64,000 nt of DNA from Streptomyces sp. TLI_053 (GTDB lineage Bacteria; Actinomycetota; Actinomycetes; Streptomycetales; Streptomycetaceae), in assembly GCF_900105395.1 (NCBI RefSeq), contig NZ_LT629775.1:2436501-2500500 (forward strand), written 5' to 3'. The translations under genes and the position numbers were made by a program. Positions 45,985 to 56,103 of this stretch are shown piece after piece (positions within the stretch are counted from its first letter, which is position 1; each line of letters opens with the position of its first letter). Under the pieces are notes generated by a model, which saw only the letters and a program-made list of their open reading frames with translations, was not told the origin of the DNA and ran no database searches.

Positions 45985-47004
45985 TCAGGCGCCCAGCGCG
46001 GGGATGATGTCCGTGCCGTAGGCGTCGATGGTGGATTCGACGGCGTCGTGCATGGCGTAGACGGCGAACTGGTCGACGCCCAGGGCGCGGAGCTGTTCGA
46101 GGCGGGCGAGGTGGGTCCCGACCGGGCCGATGACGCAGAAGCGGTCGACGATCGCGTCCGGGACGAAGGCGGTGTCGGGGTTTCCGGCGCGGCCGTGGTG
46201 GCTGTAGTCGTAGCCCTGCCGCTCCTTGATGTAGGCGGTGAGTTCCTCCGGGACGAGGCCGGAGTGCTCGCCGTAGTGCCGGACGAGTTCGGCGACGTGG
46301 TTGCCGACCATGCCGCCGAACCAGCGGCACTGTTCGCGGGCGTGGGCGAGTGCGGCCGGGGAGTCGTCGGCGGTCACGTAGGCGGGCGCGGCGACGCAGA
46401 CGGTGAGCGCGTCGGGGTCGCGGCCTGCCTCGGCGGCGGACCGCCGGACGGCCTTGACCATGTACTCGGTGAGGAACGGGTCGGCGAGTTGGAGGATGAA
46501 GCCGTCCGCCTGCCGGCCCGTCAGGTCGAGGGCCTTGGGGCCGTAGGCGCCCATCCAGATCGGCAGGCGCGCGCCCTCGCCGACCCAGGGCAGGTGCATC
46601 TCGGTGCCGTCGACCTCGGCGGTCCGCCCCTCGGCCAGCTCCTTGACCGCGTGCATGGCCAGGGAGAGCCGGTCGAGGGTGGCGGGCTTGCGGCCGGCGA
46701 CCCGCATCGCGGAGTCGCCGCGGCCGATGCCGCAGACGGTTCGGTTGCCGAACATGTCGTTGAGCGTGGCGAAGAGGGAGGCGGTGACCTCCCAGGTCCG
46801 GGTGGAGGGGTTGGTGACCATCGGGCCGACGGTGAGGGTGGAGGTCTCGGCGAGGATCCGGCTGTAGACGACGAAGGGTTCCTGCCACAGGACGCAGGAG
46901 TCGAAGGTCCAGCCGTGGCTGAAGCCGGCCCGCTCGGCGCGGATCATGCGGTCGATGAGCAGGCGGGCGGGCGGGTCGGTCTGCAGGACGAGGCCGATGT
47001 CCAA
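45985..47004 (-). CDS. F420-dependent LLM-class oxidoreductase (hydantoinase-linked family)
   Basis: 339 aa from TTG 47004 (GGAG seven bases upstream). Luciferase-like TIM barrel: LDIGLVLQTDPPARLLIDRMIRAERAGFSHGWTFDS, GPMVTNPSTRTWEVTAS, CGIGRGDSAMRVAGRKPATLDRL. The GPMVTNP and GRGDSA motifs are typical of deazaflavin-using members. It follows the hydantoinase gene by 98 bp in the same direction, an arrangement known for this subfamily. It may reduce or oxidise the ring or a product of the pathway; not proven. Confidence 0.88.
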   Translation of the reverse strand: MDIGLVLQTDPPARLLIDRMIRAERAGFSHGWTFDSCVLWQEPFVVYSRILAETSTLTVGPMVTNPSTRTWEVTASLFATLNDMFGNRTVCGIGRGDSAMRVAGRKPATLDRLSLAMHAVKELAEGRTAEVDGTEMHLPWVGEGARLPIWMGAYGPKALDLTGRQADGFILQLADPFLTEYMVKAVRRSAAEAGRDPDALTVCVAAPAYVTADDSPAALAHAREQCRWFGGMVGNHVAELVRHYGEHSGLVPEELTAYIKERQGYDYSHHGRAGNPDTAFVPDAIVDRFCVIGPVGTHLARLEQLRALGVDQFAVYAMHDAVESTIDAYGTDIIPALGA

Positions 47005-47102
47005 GGCGGGCTCCGGGAGTTGGTCGGGGTTCGGTCGGGAGGGACAACCGGTGGGAGGGGCGCACCGGCCGGCCGGGGAGGGGCGGCCGGCCGGACGGCG
47101 GC

Positions 47103-48566
47103 TCAGTCGAGGTACTGGCAGGTGTCCCGGCGCAGGAAGGCGCCGTGGCCGGCCCGGCCCAGCCAGGTGCCCCGGTCGAGCACCACGGTGCCCCGCGAGA
47201 GCACGGTGCGGGCGCGGCCGGTGAGGGTGCGCCCCTCGTACGCCGAGTAGTCGACGTTCATGTGGTGGGTCGCGGCGGAGACGGTCTGGACGGCGTTCGG
47301 GTCGTAGACGACGATGTCGGCGTCGGCCCCGGGGGCGAGGGTGCCCTTGCGCGGGTGCAGGCCGAACATCCGGGCCGGGGTGGTGCAGGCGATCTCGATC
47401 CAGCGGCGGCGGCTGATCCGCCCGTCGACCACGGCCTGGTGCAGGAGGTCCATCCGGTTCTCCACGCCGGGAAGGCCGTTGGGGATCTTCGAGAAGTCGC
47501 CGCGGCCGAGTTCCTTCTGGCCCGTGTAGCAGAACGGGCAGTGGTCGGTGGAGACCACCTGGAGGTCGTTGGTGCGCAGCCCGCGCCAGAGCGCCTCCTG
47601 GTGCTCGCGGGGCCGCAGCGGCGTGCTGCACACGTACTTGGCGCCCTCGAAGCCGTCCTCGCCCTCCTCGGCGAGGTTGTCGGTGGAGAGGAAGAGGTAC
47701 TGCGGGCAGGTCTCGCCGAAGACGGGGAGTCCTTCGTCGCGGGCCCGGGCGAGTTCGGCGAGCGCGGAGGCGGCGGAGACGTGGACCACGTACAGGGGGC
47801 TGCCGGCGACCTGCGCGAGCTTGATCGCCCGGTGGGTGGCCTCGGCCTCCAGCAGTTCGCGGCGGACCTCGCCGTGAAAGCGGGGCGCGGTGCGGCCGGC
47901 GGCCAGGGCCTGGGCGACGAGGACGTCGATGGCGATGCCGTTCTCGGCGTGCATCATGGTCAACCCGCCGTTGGCGGCGCCGCGTTGCATGGCACGCAGG
48001 ATGCGGCCGTCGTCGCTGTAGAAGACGCCCGGGTAGGCCATGAACAGCTTGAAGGAGGTGGACTCGCCGGAGTCGACGAGGGTGTCCATCTCCTTGAGGA
48101 CGGCGTCGTTGACGTCGGAGACGATGGTGTGGAAGGCGTAGTCGATCGCGCAGTTGCCCTCGGCCTTGGCGTGCCAGGCGTCCAGGCCCTCGCGCAGGCT
48201 GCCGCCGACCGACTGGACGGCGAAGTCGACGATGGTGGTGGTGCCGCCCCAGGCGGCGGCGCGGGTGCCGGTCTCGAAGGTGTCGGAGGCCTGGGTGCCG
48301 CCGAACGGCAGCTCCATGTGGGTGTGGGCGTCGACGCCGCCGGGGACGACGTAGTGGCCGTCGGCGTCGATCACGGTGTCCGCGGTCCAGGAGAGGGCGG
48401 CCTCGCTGCCGGTGGCGGCGAGGGCGGCGATCCGTTCGCCCTCGATGAGGACGTCGGCGCGCAGTTCCTCGGTGGCGGTGACGACGAGGCCGCCGCGGAC
48501 GGCAGTGCGCCCGGTCCGGGCGGTGGCCGTGCCGGTGGCGGGGGTGCTGCGGGGGGTGCTGGTCAT
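47103..48566 (-). CDS. hydA: Dihydropyrimidinase/D-hydantoinase
   Basis: 487 aa from ATG 48566. Amidohydrolase metal site GGVDAHTHMELPFGG near residue 70, the carboxylated metal-bridging lysine in SFKLFMAYPG at about residue 173, TCPQYLFL, and HCPFCYTGQ. It opens the ring of dihydrouracil or 5-substituted hydantoins to N-carbamoyl acids, which the next enzyme would cleave. The first ~25 residues are a Thr/Arg-rich extension. Ends 22 bp from the nitrilase-type gene upstream in the operon. Confidence 0.93.
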   Translation of the reverse strand: MTSTPRSTPATGTATARTGRTAVRGGLVVTATEELRADVLIEGERIAALAATGSEAALSWTADTVIDADGHYVVPGGVDAHTHMELPFGGTQASDTFETGTRAAAWGGTTTIVDFAVQSVGGSLREGLDAWHAKAEGNCAIDYAFHTIVSDVNDAVLKEMDTLVDSGESTSFKLFMAYPGVFYSDDGRILRAMQRGAANGGLTMMHAENGIAIDVLVAQALAAGRTAPRFHGEVRRELLEAEATHRAIKLAQVAGSPLYVVHVSAASALAELARARDEGLPVFGETCPQYLFLSTDNLAEEGEDGFEGAKYVCSTPLRPREHQEALWRGLRTNDLQVVSTDHCPFCYTGQKELGRGDFSKIPNGLPGVENRMDLLHQAVVDGRISRRRWIEIACTTPARMFGLHPRKGTLAPGADADIVVYDPNAVQTVSAATHHMNVDYSAYEGRTLTGRARTVLSRGTVVLDRGTWLGRAGHGAFLRRDTCQYLD

Positions 48567-48588
48567 GGTGTGCTCGTGCCCCTCTCCG

Positions 48589-49431
48589 TCAGGCCTCGGT
48601 CAGTGGTCCGTACGCCTCCGGGCGGCGGTCGCGGTAGAACGCCCACTGCTGGCGGACCTCCTCGATGAGGTCGAGGTCGAGGTCGCGCACGACCAGTTCC
48701 TCCTCCTTGTCGGAGGCCACCTCGCCGACGAACCGGCCGCGCGGGTCGACGAAGTAGGAGGTGCCGTAGAAGTCGTTGTCGCCGTACTCCTCGGTGCCGA
48801 CGCGGTTGATGGCGGCCACGTAGTAGGCGTTGGCGACGGCGGCGGCCGGCTGTTCGAGCTGCCACAGGTAGGCGGAGAGGCTGCGGCTGGTGGCGGAGGG
48901 GTTGTAGACGATCTGCGCGCCGCCCAGGCCCAGGGCGCGCCAGCCCTCGGGGAAGTGCCGGTCGTAGCAGATGTACACGCCGACCTTGCCGACAGCGGTG
49001 TCGAACACCGGCCAGCCGAGGTTGCCGGGCTTGAAGTAGTACTTCTCCCAGAAGCCCTTGACCTGCGGGATGTGGTGCTTGCGGTACTTGCCGAGGTAGC
49101 TGCCGTCGGCGTCGATCACGGCGGCGGTGTTGTAGTAGACCCCGGGCTGGTCCTCCTCGTAGACGGGGACGACCAGCACCAGGCCGAGCTCGCGGGCGAG
49201 TTCGCGCATCCGCCGCACGGTGGGGCCGTCCGGGACGGACTCGGCCCAGCGGTAGTGCTCGGGTTCCTGCACCTGGCAGAAGTACGGGGCGTTGAAGACC
49301 TCCTGGAAGCCGAGGATCTTCGCGCCCTGGGCGGCCGCCTCGCGGGCGTGGCGCTCGTGGAGGGCGATCATGCTCTCCTGGTCGCCGGTCCAGCGGGTCT
49401 GGACGAGGGCGGCACGGACGATCTGCGACAT
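48589..49431 (-). CDS. Nitrilase-superfamily N-carbamoyl amidohydrolase (beta-ureidopropionase type)
   Basis: 280 aa from ATG 49431. Catalytic triad Glu (LGFQEVFNAPYF, near residue 43), Lys (YRKHHIPQVKGF, near residue 119) and Cys155 (YICYDRHFPEGW). Strong match to the N-carbamoylputrescine/beta-ureidopropionase branch (YFKPGNLGWPVFDT). With the hydantoinase it would convert dihydropyrimidines or hydantoins to amino acids plus CO2 and NH3. First gene of the three-gene operon. Confidence 0.92.
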   Translation of the reverse strand: MSQIVRAALVQTRWTGDQESMIALHERHAREAAAQGAKILGFQEVFNAPYFCQVQEPEHYRWAESVPDGPTVRRMRELARELGLVLVVPVYEEDQPGVYYNTAAVIDADGSYLGKYRKHHIPQVKGFWEKYYFKPGNLGWPVFDTAVGKVGVYICYDRHFPEGWRALGLGGAQIVYNPSATSRSLSAYLWQLEQPAAAVANAYYVAAINRVGTEEYGDNDFYGTSYFVDPRGRFVGEVASDKEEELVVRDLDLDLIEEVRQQWAFYRDRRPEAYGPLTEA

Positions 49432-49889
49432 GGGTACCTCCGCAACTCCGCGGCCCGTCCGGGGGCGGGCCCGCGGTCCGAGGGTCGGCGGGCGGTGCTG
49501 CCTGCGGTGGATGTCTACGTGCGTAGAAAGTAGGTGCGTCGACCGTAGGCCCGGCTCCGGTCGCCTGACAATACGTCCGACGCGACGCGGCCGGGGCGAT
49601 CCTGCCGGGCGGACACGCGGGGTCTCGTAGGTGGGATGAAACGGTCATCTACCCCGGGAGCGCACTCCTTACTCATTCGGGTGAATCCATGATCGGAGCG
49701 GGGCGGGACGGGGCAGGAAGGTGGTGACGCCCCCACCGGTCGCGGGTCCGCAGGACCGGACGCGATCCGGACGGGACACGGACGGAGCACGGACGGGCCA
49801 CGGACCGGACGGGACCGGGGCGTTCGCGGGGCGCGGGGCGCGTCCCCGGGGTCGGGTGGTGGTGCGGTGCTGGAGAGGGGTGGGTCGGT
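49432..49889. promoter_or_regulatory. Promoter region of the hydantoin operon with TCTACG-TG-CGTAGA palindrome
   Basis: TCTACGTGCGTAGA (49514-49527), about 85 bp upstream of the operon's first start, is an inverted repeat with related CGTAG half-sites to its right (near 49543-49547). An ATTC-GGGT-GAAT repeat lies at 49676-49687. The rest of the 458 bp shows no gene. Confidence 0.45.
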
Positions 49890-52800
49890 GTGACGGCCGA
49901 GGGCAGGGCGGCGGGCGGGGTGTCCGCAGGGGTGAGCGTGCCTTCCGGGAGCGGGGCTTCCGGGAAGTGGGTGTCCTCCGGACGCGGGCTGCCCGCCCGG
50001 GGCGGGGTACTGCTCGGGCTCGCGGTGCCGGTGCCCGCCGTGCTCGGCTGGCTGCTGTACGCGCGGCGGACGGCCGCCGACCAGGGCGCCAGGGACGTCC
50101 GGCTGCAACTCGCCGGCTCCCGGTCCGCCGCCGAGGCCGTGATCGCCGGGCGGGCCCCGGAGTTCCGCGCCGCGCTGGACGCCGACCTCTGGCTGATCGG
50201 CGGCTACACGGTCACCCTTGCGGCGGCCGGGCTGCTCGGGGCCCATGTGTTCACCCGGGCACACTGGCGGTCGGCGGCGCTGGCCGCGGGTCTGGTGGGC
50301 GTGCTGGCCGGCGCCTGCGACCTGGCCGAGGACGTCCTGCTGGACGCCGGACTGGGCGCGGCCGGTCCCGGACCGACGGGTGGGGACGCGCCGTTCGCCG
50401 CGGCGGCCGCGTTCGCCACGGTCAAATGGCTGCTGCTGCTCCCCTCGGGGGCGGTCGCGGCCGTGGTGTGCGGCGCCACCGTGCACCGGGCGGTGCGCGG
50501 GCTGCTGCCGCAGCCGGACGAGGACGGGCACGAGGACGGGGACGGGGCGGGTGACGGGGAGGCGCACGGACGGCGGGGGCGGGAGGCCGACGCCCGCGGC
50601 GCGCACGGACGGGGCGGGGCAGGGGCGGCCGCGGGGCCGGATCCGCCCACCGCCGCCGGGCCGCCGCTGATCCCGCCGTGGCCGGTGCTGACCGCGCGGG
50701 GCGGGCGCTGGCCGCCCGGGCCGCGGAGCCACGGGCCGCTCACCCGGCAGGCCCGCTGGCACAACGCCGCCAGGGTCCCGCCCGGCCGCGAGCACGCCCG
50801 GCTCGGGTTCTGCGTCTCCGGCGGCGGCATCCGCTCGGCCTGCGTCACCCTCGGCGCGCTCCAGGCGCTGCGCCCCTGGCTGAAGCGGGCCCGCTACCTG
50901 GTGGCGGTGTCCGGGGGCGGGTACACGGTCGGCGCGATGCAGTTGGCGCTGAGCGACTCCGCACCCGACAGTCCGGTCCGCATGCGCTCCGGCCTGACCG
51001 CCGACACCGTGCTCGAACCCGGATCACCCGAGGAGGACCACCTCCGCCGCCACTCCAAGTACCTCGCGGACGGCGCGGGCGAGTGGCTGGTCGCGCTCGG
51101 CACCCTGCTGCGGGGCCTGGTCGCGGCGCTCGCGCTGCTGCTCGCCGCCGTCCTGGTGCTCGGCCTCGGCCTGAGCCGGTTCTACCACCTCGTGCCGCTC
51201 GCCGACCTGGACGCGCTCGGCACGGCGGGCGGCTCGCCGACCGTCCGGGTGCCCGTCCTGCTCACCCTCGCCGGGCTGCTCTCGGCCGCCGCCACCGGGT
51301 GGCTGCTGTGGCTGCTCGCGTTCTCCTGGCTCGGCTGGAACACGCCGCTGCCGCGCCTGCTGCGCCGGTTCTCGCACGGCGCGCTGGCGCTGGCCGTACT
51401 GCTCGCGCTGGGTGTGCTGGCCGTCCCCGGTCTGGCCTGGGGAGCGGTGGCGCTGCGGCGGGCGCTCGCGGTCGGCGCCCGGCAGGCCGGCGCCGGCCTC
51501 AGCGCCACCGTGCTGCTCAGTTATCTGGCGTTGCTGCTGGGCATCCTCTGGCACGGCCGCCACGCCATCGAGCAGGGCGCGGCGGTGCTCGGCGGTGTCC
51601 TGCGCGGAGCCCGTCGCCGTGGTCTCACCGTCCGGATCACCGAGTACCTCGTGCTCTGGTCGGCCCTGACCGCGCTCACCGTCGGCGCACTGCTCGCCTT
51701 CGGCTGGGCGGTGGCCACCGGACACACCTGGCCGACCGCCGTGCAGGTGCTGCTGCCGCTGGTCCTGGGCACGGTCGGGCTCAACCTCGACCAGACGTGG
51801 ATGGGCCTGCACCCCTTCTACCGGCACCGGCTCGCCTCGGCCTTCGCCGTCCGGCGGGCGGTCGAGGGCGGCGAGGCGGGCGGGGAGGCTCTCGCCGGGG
51901 CACCCGGGGAGGCACGCGGCGGGGCGGGCGGCGAGGCGGGCTGGGCGGAGGAGGCCGAGCGGGGCGGCGAGGTGCTGGCCCGGCCGTACCACTTCTTCCG
52001 CGAGCAGACCCGGCTCAGCCACTACGGCGCCCGTCGTCCGGACTTCCCCCAGGTGATCTTCGCGGCGGCGGCCAACCTGTCCGGCAGCGCGCGGACGCCG
52101 CCCGGCCGGCGGGCGGTGTCGTTCACCTTCTCCTCCGACTACGTGGGCGGCCCGGACGTCGGGTACGCGCGCACCGACCTGCTGGAGCGGCGCACCCGGC
52201 GGCACATCGCCCGGGACCTCACGGTGCAGTCCGCGATGGCCGTCTCCGGCGCCGCGTTCTCCTCCGCGATGGGCCGTCGGTCCCGGGCCTACCAGGGGCT
52301 GTTCGCGATCACCAATGCCAGGCTGGGCACCTGGCTGCCCAACCCGGCCGCCCTCGCCCCGCTCTGGGCCGCCGACCGGGACTGGCGGTACGCCCCGCAG
52401 CCCACCGTGCGCCGGCTGTCGTACCAGCTGCGGGAGGCGTTCGGGCGGTACCCGATGGACGCGCGGTTCCTGCTCACCACCGACGGCGGGCACTACGAGA
52501 ACCTCGGCCTGGTCGAGTTGCTGCGGCACGGTGTGCGGACGGCGGTGTGCGTCGACGCGAGCGGCGACTCCGCCTTCGCGGGGTCGCTGGCGGCGGCGAT
52601 CACCCTCGCCAGGGAGGAGCTGGGCATCGCCATCACCCTCCGGGAACCGGACCTGCTGGTCCCGGGCAGCGCCGGGGGCGGCGGGCGCGAGCACGGCGGG
52701 AGCGGCGAGCACGGCGGGAGCGGCGGGAGCGGGGGCGGGCGGGCACCGTTGCGCGGTCTGGCGGCGCGGCTGGCCGAGCGGCTGGCCGCCCGGGCGGTCG

Positions 52801-53285
52801 TGGTCGGCGACATCGTGTACCCGTGGCCGCTGGAGTTCGGGGGCTCCGACGGCGGCGGATCGACCCGGCACGGCACGCTGATCGTCGCGCAGGCCGTCCT
52901 GACCCCCGACATGCCGTACGAGCTGCACGCCTACGCGATGGGTGATCCGGCCTTCCCGTACGACGGCGCCGGCGACCAGTGGTTCGACCACCGGCAGTTC
53001 GACGCCTACCAGACCCTCGGCCGGTACCTGGGCGAGCAGGCGGGCCCGGTCGTCGAAGCGGCGCTGGCCGGGGCGGTGGCGGGAACGGCAGGGGGGACGG
53101 CAGCGGAACGGGGAACAGGGGCCAGCGGGGGCGGGGGCGGGAGCGGGGGCGGGGCAAAGGACGGCGGGGCCGAACGGCCGGGCCGGGGTCGGGACCGGAG
53201 CGGAACCGTCCCGGCCCCCGGAGCGCCGCCCGCGGCCGAACGGGCTCCGACCGGGTCCGACCAGGGGCGCGACGGGCAGCCGTGA
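49890..53285 (+). CDS. Giant membrane-embedded patatin-like phospholipase/acyl hydrolase
   Basis: 1131 aa from GTG 49890 with ggagagggg upstream. Patatin elements: oxyanion loop FCVSGGGIRSACVTLGALQAL near residue 310, nucleophile motif VAVSGGGY with Ser341, and the catalytic Asp in LLTTDGGHYENLGLVELL near residue 865. About ten membrane helices precede or lie between these, notably a block at residues ~410-640 (LLRGLVAALALLLAAVLVLGLGL onward) inserted between Ser and Asp. A hydrophilic Asp/Gly/His linker (~210-265) and a Gly-rich tail flank the core. Likely acts on membrane lipids; function inferred. Confidence 0.85.
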   Translation: MTAEGRAAGGVSAGVSVPSGSGASGKWVSSGRGLPARGGVLLGLAVPVPAVLGWLLYARRTAADQGARDVRLQLAGSRSAAEAVIAGRAPEFRAALDADLWLIGGYTVTLAAAGLLGAHVFTRAHWRSAALAAGLVGVLAGACDLAEDVLLDAGLGAAGPGPTGGDAPFAAAAAFATVKWLLLLPSGAVAAVVCGATVHRAVRGLLPQPDEDGHEDGDGAGDGEAHGRRGREADARGAHGRGGAGAAAGPDPPTAAGPPLIPPWPVLTARGGRWPPGPRSHGPLTRQARWHNAARVPPGREHARLGFCVSGGGIRSACVTLGALQALRPWLKRARYLVAVSGGGYTVGAMQLALSDSAPDSPVRMRSGLTADTVLEPGSPEEDHLRRHSKYLADGAGEWLVALGTLLRGLVAALALLLAAVLVLGLGLSRFYHLVPLADLDALGTAGGSPTVRVPVLLTLAGLLSAAATGWLLWLLAFSWLGWNTPLPRLLRRFSHGALALAVLLALGVLAVPGLAWGAVALRRALAVGARQAGAGLSATVLLSYLALLLGILWHGRHAIEQGAAVLGGVLRGARRRGLTVRITEYLVLWSALTALTVGALLAFGWAVATGHTWPTAVQVLLPLVLGTVGLNLDQTWMGLHPFYRHRLASAFAVRRAVEGGEAGGEALAGAPGEARGGAGGEAGWAEEAERGGEVLARPYHFFREQTRLSHYGARRPDFPQVIFAAAANLSGSARTPPGRRAVSFTFSSDYVGGPDVGYARTDLLERRTRRHIARDLTVQSAMAVSGAAFSSAMGRRSRAYQGLFAITNARLGTWLPNPAALAPLWAADRDWRYAPQPTVRRLSYQLREAFGRYPMDARFLLTTDGGHYENLGLVELLRHGVRTAVCVDASGDSAFAGSLAAAITLAREELGIAITLREPDLLVPGSAGGGGREHGGSGEHGGSGGSGGGRAPLRGLAARLAERLAARAVVVGDIVYPWPLEFGGSDGGGSTRHGTLIVAQAVLTPDMPYELHAYAMGDPAFPYDGAGDQWFDHRQFDAYQTLGRYLGEQAGPVVEAALAGAVAGTAGGTAAERGTGASGGGGGSGGGAKDGGAERPGRGRDRSGTVPAPGAPPAAERAPTGSDQGRDGQP

Positions 53286-53332
53286 CCGCGCTCGCTTGAC
53301 TCGCGCCCGTCCCGTCGGGAAGGATCCGGCGC

Positions 53333-53410
53333 ATGGACACCGGCACCACTCTGGTCTGCCGCCTGCACGTCGACCTCCGACGCCAGGCGAGTTCCATCTG
53401 TGCCTGTTGA
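53333..53410 (+). CDS. Cysteine-responsive leader peptide (25 aa)
   Basis: ATG 53333 follows ggaagga. The product starts MDTGTTLVCRLHVDLRR and ends ASSICAC, with three of its four-residue tail positions rich in Cys (C-A-C before the stop). This is the pattern of the short actinobacterial leader peptides (R/L..HVDL..+Cys end) that sit before sulfur genes and sense cysteine by ribosome stalling. A hairpin lies between it and the downstream cysteine dioxygenase-like gene, as attenuation needs. Confidence 0.8.
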   Translation: MDTGTTLVCRLHVDLRRQASSICAC

Positions 53411-53502
53411 CCCTGTTCCTTCCCGCCGGTTCCACCCTGTGACCTTCGCCAGGGCCCGCGCCGCGCACCCGCTCTCCTGACGCCACGCCGCCCGGCACGT
53501 CC

Positions 53503-53534
53503 GTGCCGCACCGCCGGTCCGACCGGTGCGGCAC
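53503..53534 (+). terminator. Attenuator-like hairpin between leader and dioxygenase gene
   Basis: GTGCCGCACCG (53503-53513) and CGGTGCGGCAC (53524-53534) form an 11-bp perfect stem with a 10-base loop, 92 bp after the leader stop and 119 bp before the dioxygenase start. No T-run follows, as is common in actinomycetes. Confidence 0.55.
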
Positions 53535-53653
53535 CGCACGGCGACGCAGCAGTCCGCCCCGTCCGCCCCCGCCGCTCCATGTCCCACGGCGGCGCGCGGG
53601 CAGCACGGCGAACCGCTCCACGACCACCGCCCGCCCGTTCCGAGGACACCCAC

Positions 53654-54253
53654 ATGAACCTGGACCTCGCACTCGACAAGCCCGCCGCCGTCACGATCCC
53701 GCCGGTTCCGACGCCGGCGCCCGCAGCAACTCCTGCACCCGCACCCGCACCCACGACGGCTCCAGCTCCCACGCCCGCACCCTCCGGGGAGGGCGCCGCG
53801 CCGCTCACCCCGAACGCGCTGCGGGAGATCGTCCGCGAACTGGCCGAGCAGCCGGAGCAGTGGATCCACCACGTCCGCCTCTCCACCGAGGAACGCTGGT
53901 ACCGGCGGCTTGCCGCCGACGAGCAGCACGAGGTCTGGCTGATCAGCTGGCTGCCCGGCCAGTCCACGGGCTTCCACGACCACGGCGGCTCCCGCGGGGC
54001 GTTCACCGTCGCGCTGGGCGAGCTGGAGGAGCTGTCGCTGGGCGGTCCCGAGCAGGGGCTGCTGATCCGGCGGATCGGCTCCGGCACCACCCGGGCCTTC
54101 GGCCCCGAGTACGTGCACGACGTCCGCAACACCGCGTCCGGCCCGGCCGTGACGCTGCACGCCTACTCCCCGCCGCTCAACTCCATGGCGCACTACGAAC
54201 TGCGGGCCGGTGGCCTGGTCCGCACCTCCGAGGAAGGACCCGACCAGTGGTGA
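53654..54253 (+). CDS. Cysteine dioxygenase-like cupin protein
   Basis: 199 aa from ATG 53654. Cupin iron ligands are in STGFHDHGGSRGAFTVALGELEE (two His) and PEYVHDVRN (third His), with preceding YRRLAADEQHEVWLISW. The family oxidises cysteine or other thiols with O2 to sulfinates. The first ~45 residues are an Ala/Pro/Thr-rich low-complexity leader. Overlaps the rhodanese gene by four bases, and the Cys-rich leader peptide upstream suggests control by cysteine supply. Confidence 0.87.
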   Translation: MNLDLALDKPAAVTIPPVPTPAPAATPAPAPAPTTAPAPTPAPSGEGAAPLTPNALREIVRELAEQPEQWIHHVRLSTEERWYRRLAADEQHEVWLISWLPGQSTGFHDHGGSRGAFTVALGELEELSLGGPEQGLLIRRIGSGTTRAFGPEYVHDVRNTASGPAVTLHAYSPPLNSMAHYELRAGGLVRTSEEGPDQW

Positions 54254-54633
54254 CCACGATCGACGACCTGGTGGCCCGCGCGAGGGAAGGGGTGCACCGC
54301 CCCGGCCCGGACGAGGCGCTGCGGGCGCAGCGCGCCGGCGCGCTGCTGGTGGACATCCGCCCGGCGGCCCAGCGCGCGGCCGAGGGGGAGATCCCCGACA
54401 CGCTGATCATCGAACGCAATGTGCTGGAGTGGCGGCTCGACCCGACGGGCAGTCACCGGATCCCGGAGGCCACCGGCTACGACCTGGAGGTGGTCGTGGT
54501 GTGCTCGGAGGGGTACGCGTCGAGTCTGGCCGCCGCCTCGTTGCGCGAGCTGGGTCTGCACCGGGCGACCGACCTGGACGGCGGCTTCGTCGCCTGGGCG
54601 GCGGCCGGACTGCCGACCCGTCAGGAAGGCTGA
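54250..54633 (+). CDS. Rhodanese-domain sulfurtransferase
   Basis: 127 aa from GTG 54250, overlapping the dioxygenase stop (GTGA). Single rhodanese fold: LLVDIRPAAQRAAEGEIPDTLIIERNVLEWRLDP, active-site loop VVVVCSEGYASSLAAASL with the catalytic Cys, and the closing DLDGGFVAWAAAGLP. It would move sulfane sulfur or handle the sulfite/thiosulfate products of thiol oxidation. Co-expression with the cupin suggests one cysteine-catabolism unit. Confidence 0.92.
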   Translation: MTTIDDLVARAREGVHRPGPDEALRAQRAGALLVDIRPAAQRAAEGEIPDTLIIERNVLEWRLDPTGSHRIPEATGYDLEVVVVCSEGYASSLAAASLRELGLHRATDLDGGFVAWAAAGLPTRQEG

Positions 54634-54685
54634 GGTTCCGCCTCGGGGCACGCGCCCCGCACTCCCCGCACGCGCGTCGGCCGCC

Positions 54686-54736
54686 CCTGGTGAATCCGAC
54701 CACGCCCGGTAAATCAGGGACACCGGGTTCACCAGG
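54686..54736. promoter_or_regulatory. Bulged stem-loop upstream of the osmoprotectant operon
   Basis: CCTGGTGAA (54686-54694) pairs with TTCACCAGG (54728-54736) and, inside it, CCCGGT (54705-54710) with ACCGGG (54722-54727). The right arms are contiguous, so the structure is a 15-bp stem with a 10-base left bulge. It lies 150 bp upstream of the ATPase gene and 52 bp after the rhodanese stop, so either operator, RNA element or terminator. Confidence 0.4.
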
Positions 54737-54885
54737 TCATAGGCTGATCAGAGTTTCCGCCGGTCCGAAGGCGGGCAATCGCGCGACCGACAGGCACAGC
54801 ACAGCGACAGGCCGACGGACCGGCACAGCGACAGAAACCACCATCGGCGCCGCCACCGGGAGCCGCCGAGACGAGGAAACCCCCC

Positions 54886-56092
<1,207 letters not shown>

Positions 56093-56103
<11 letters not shown>

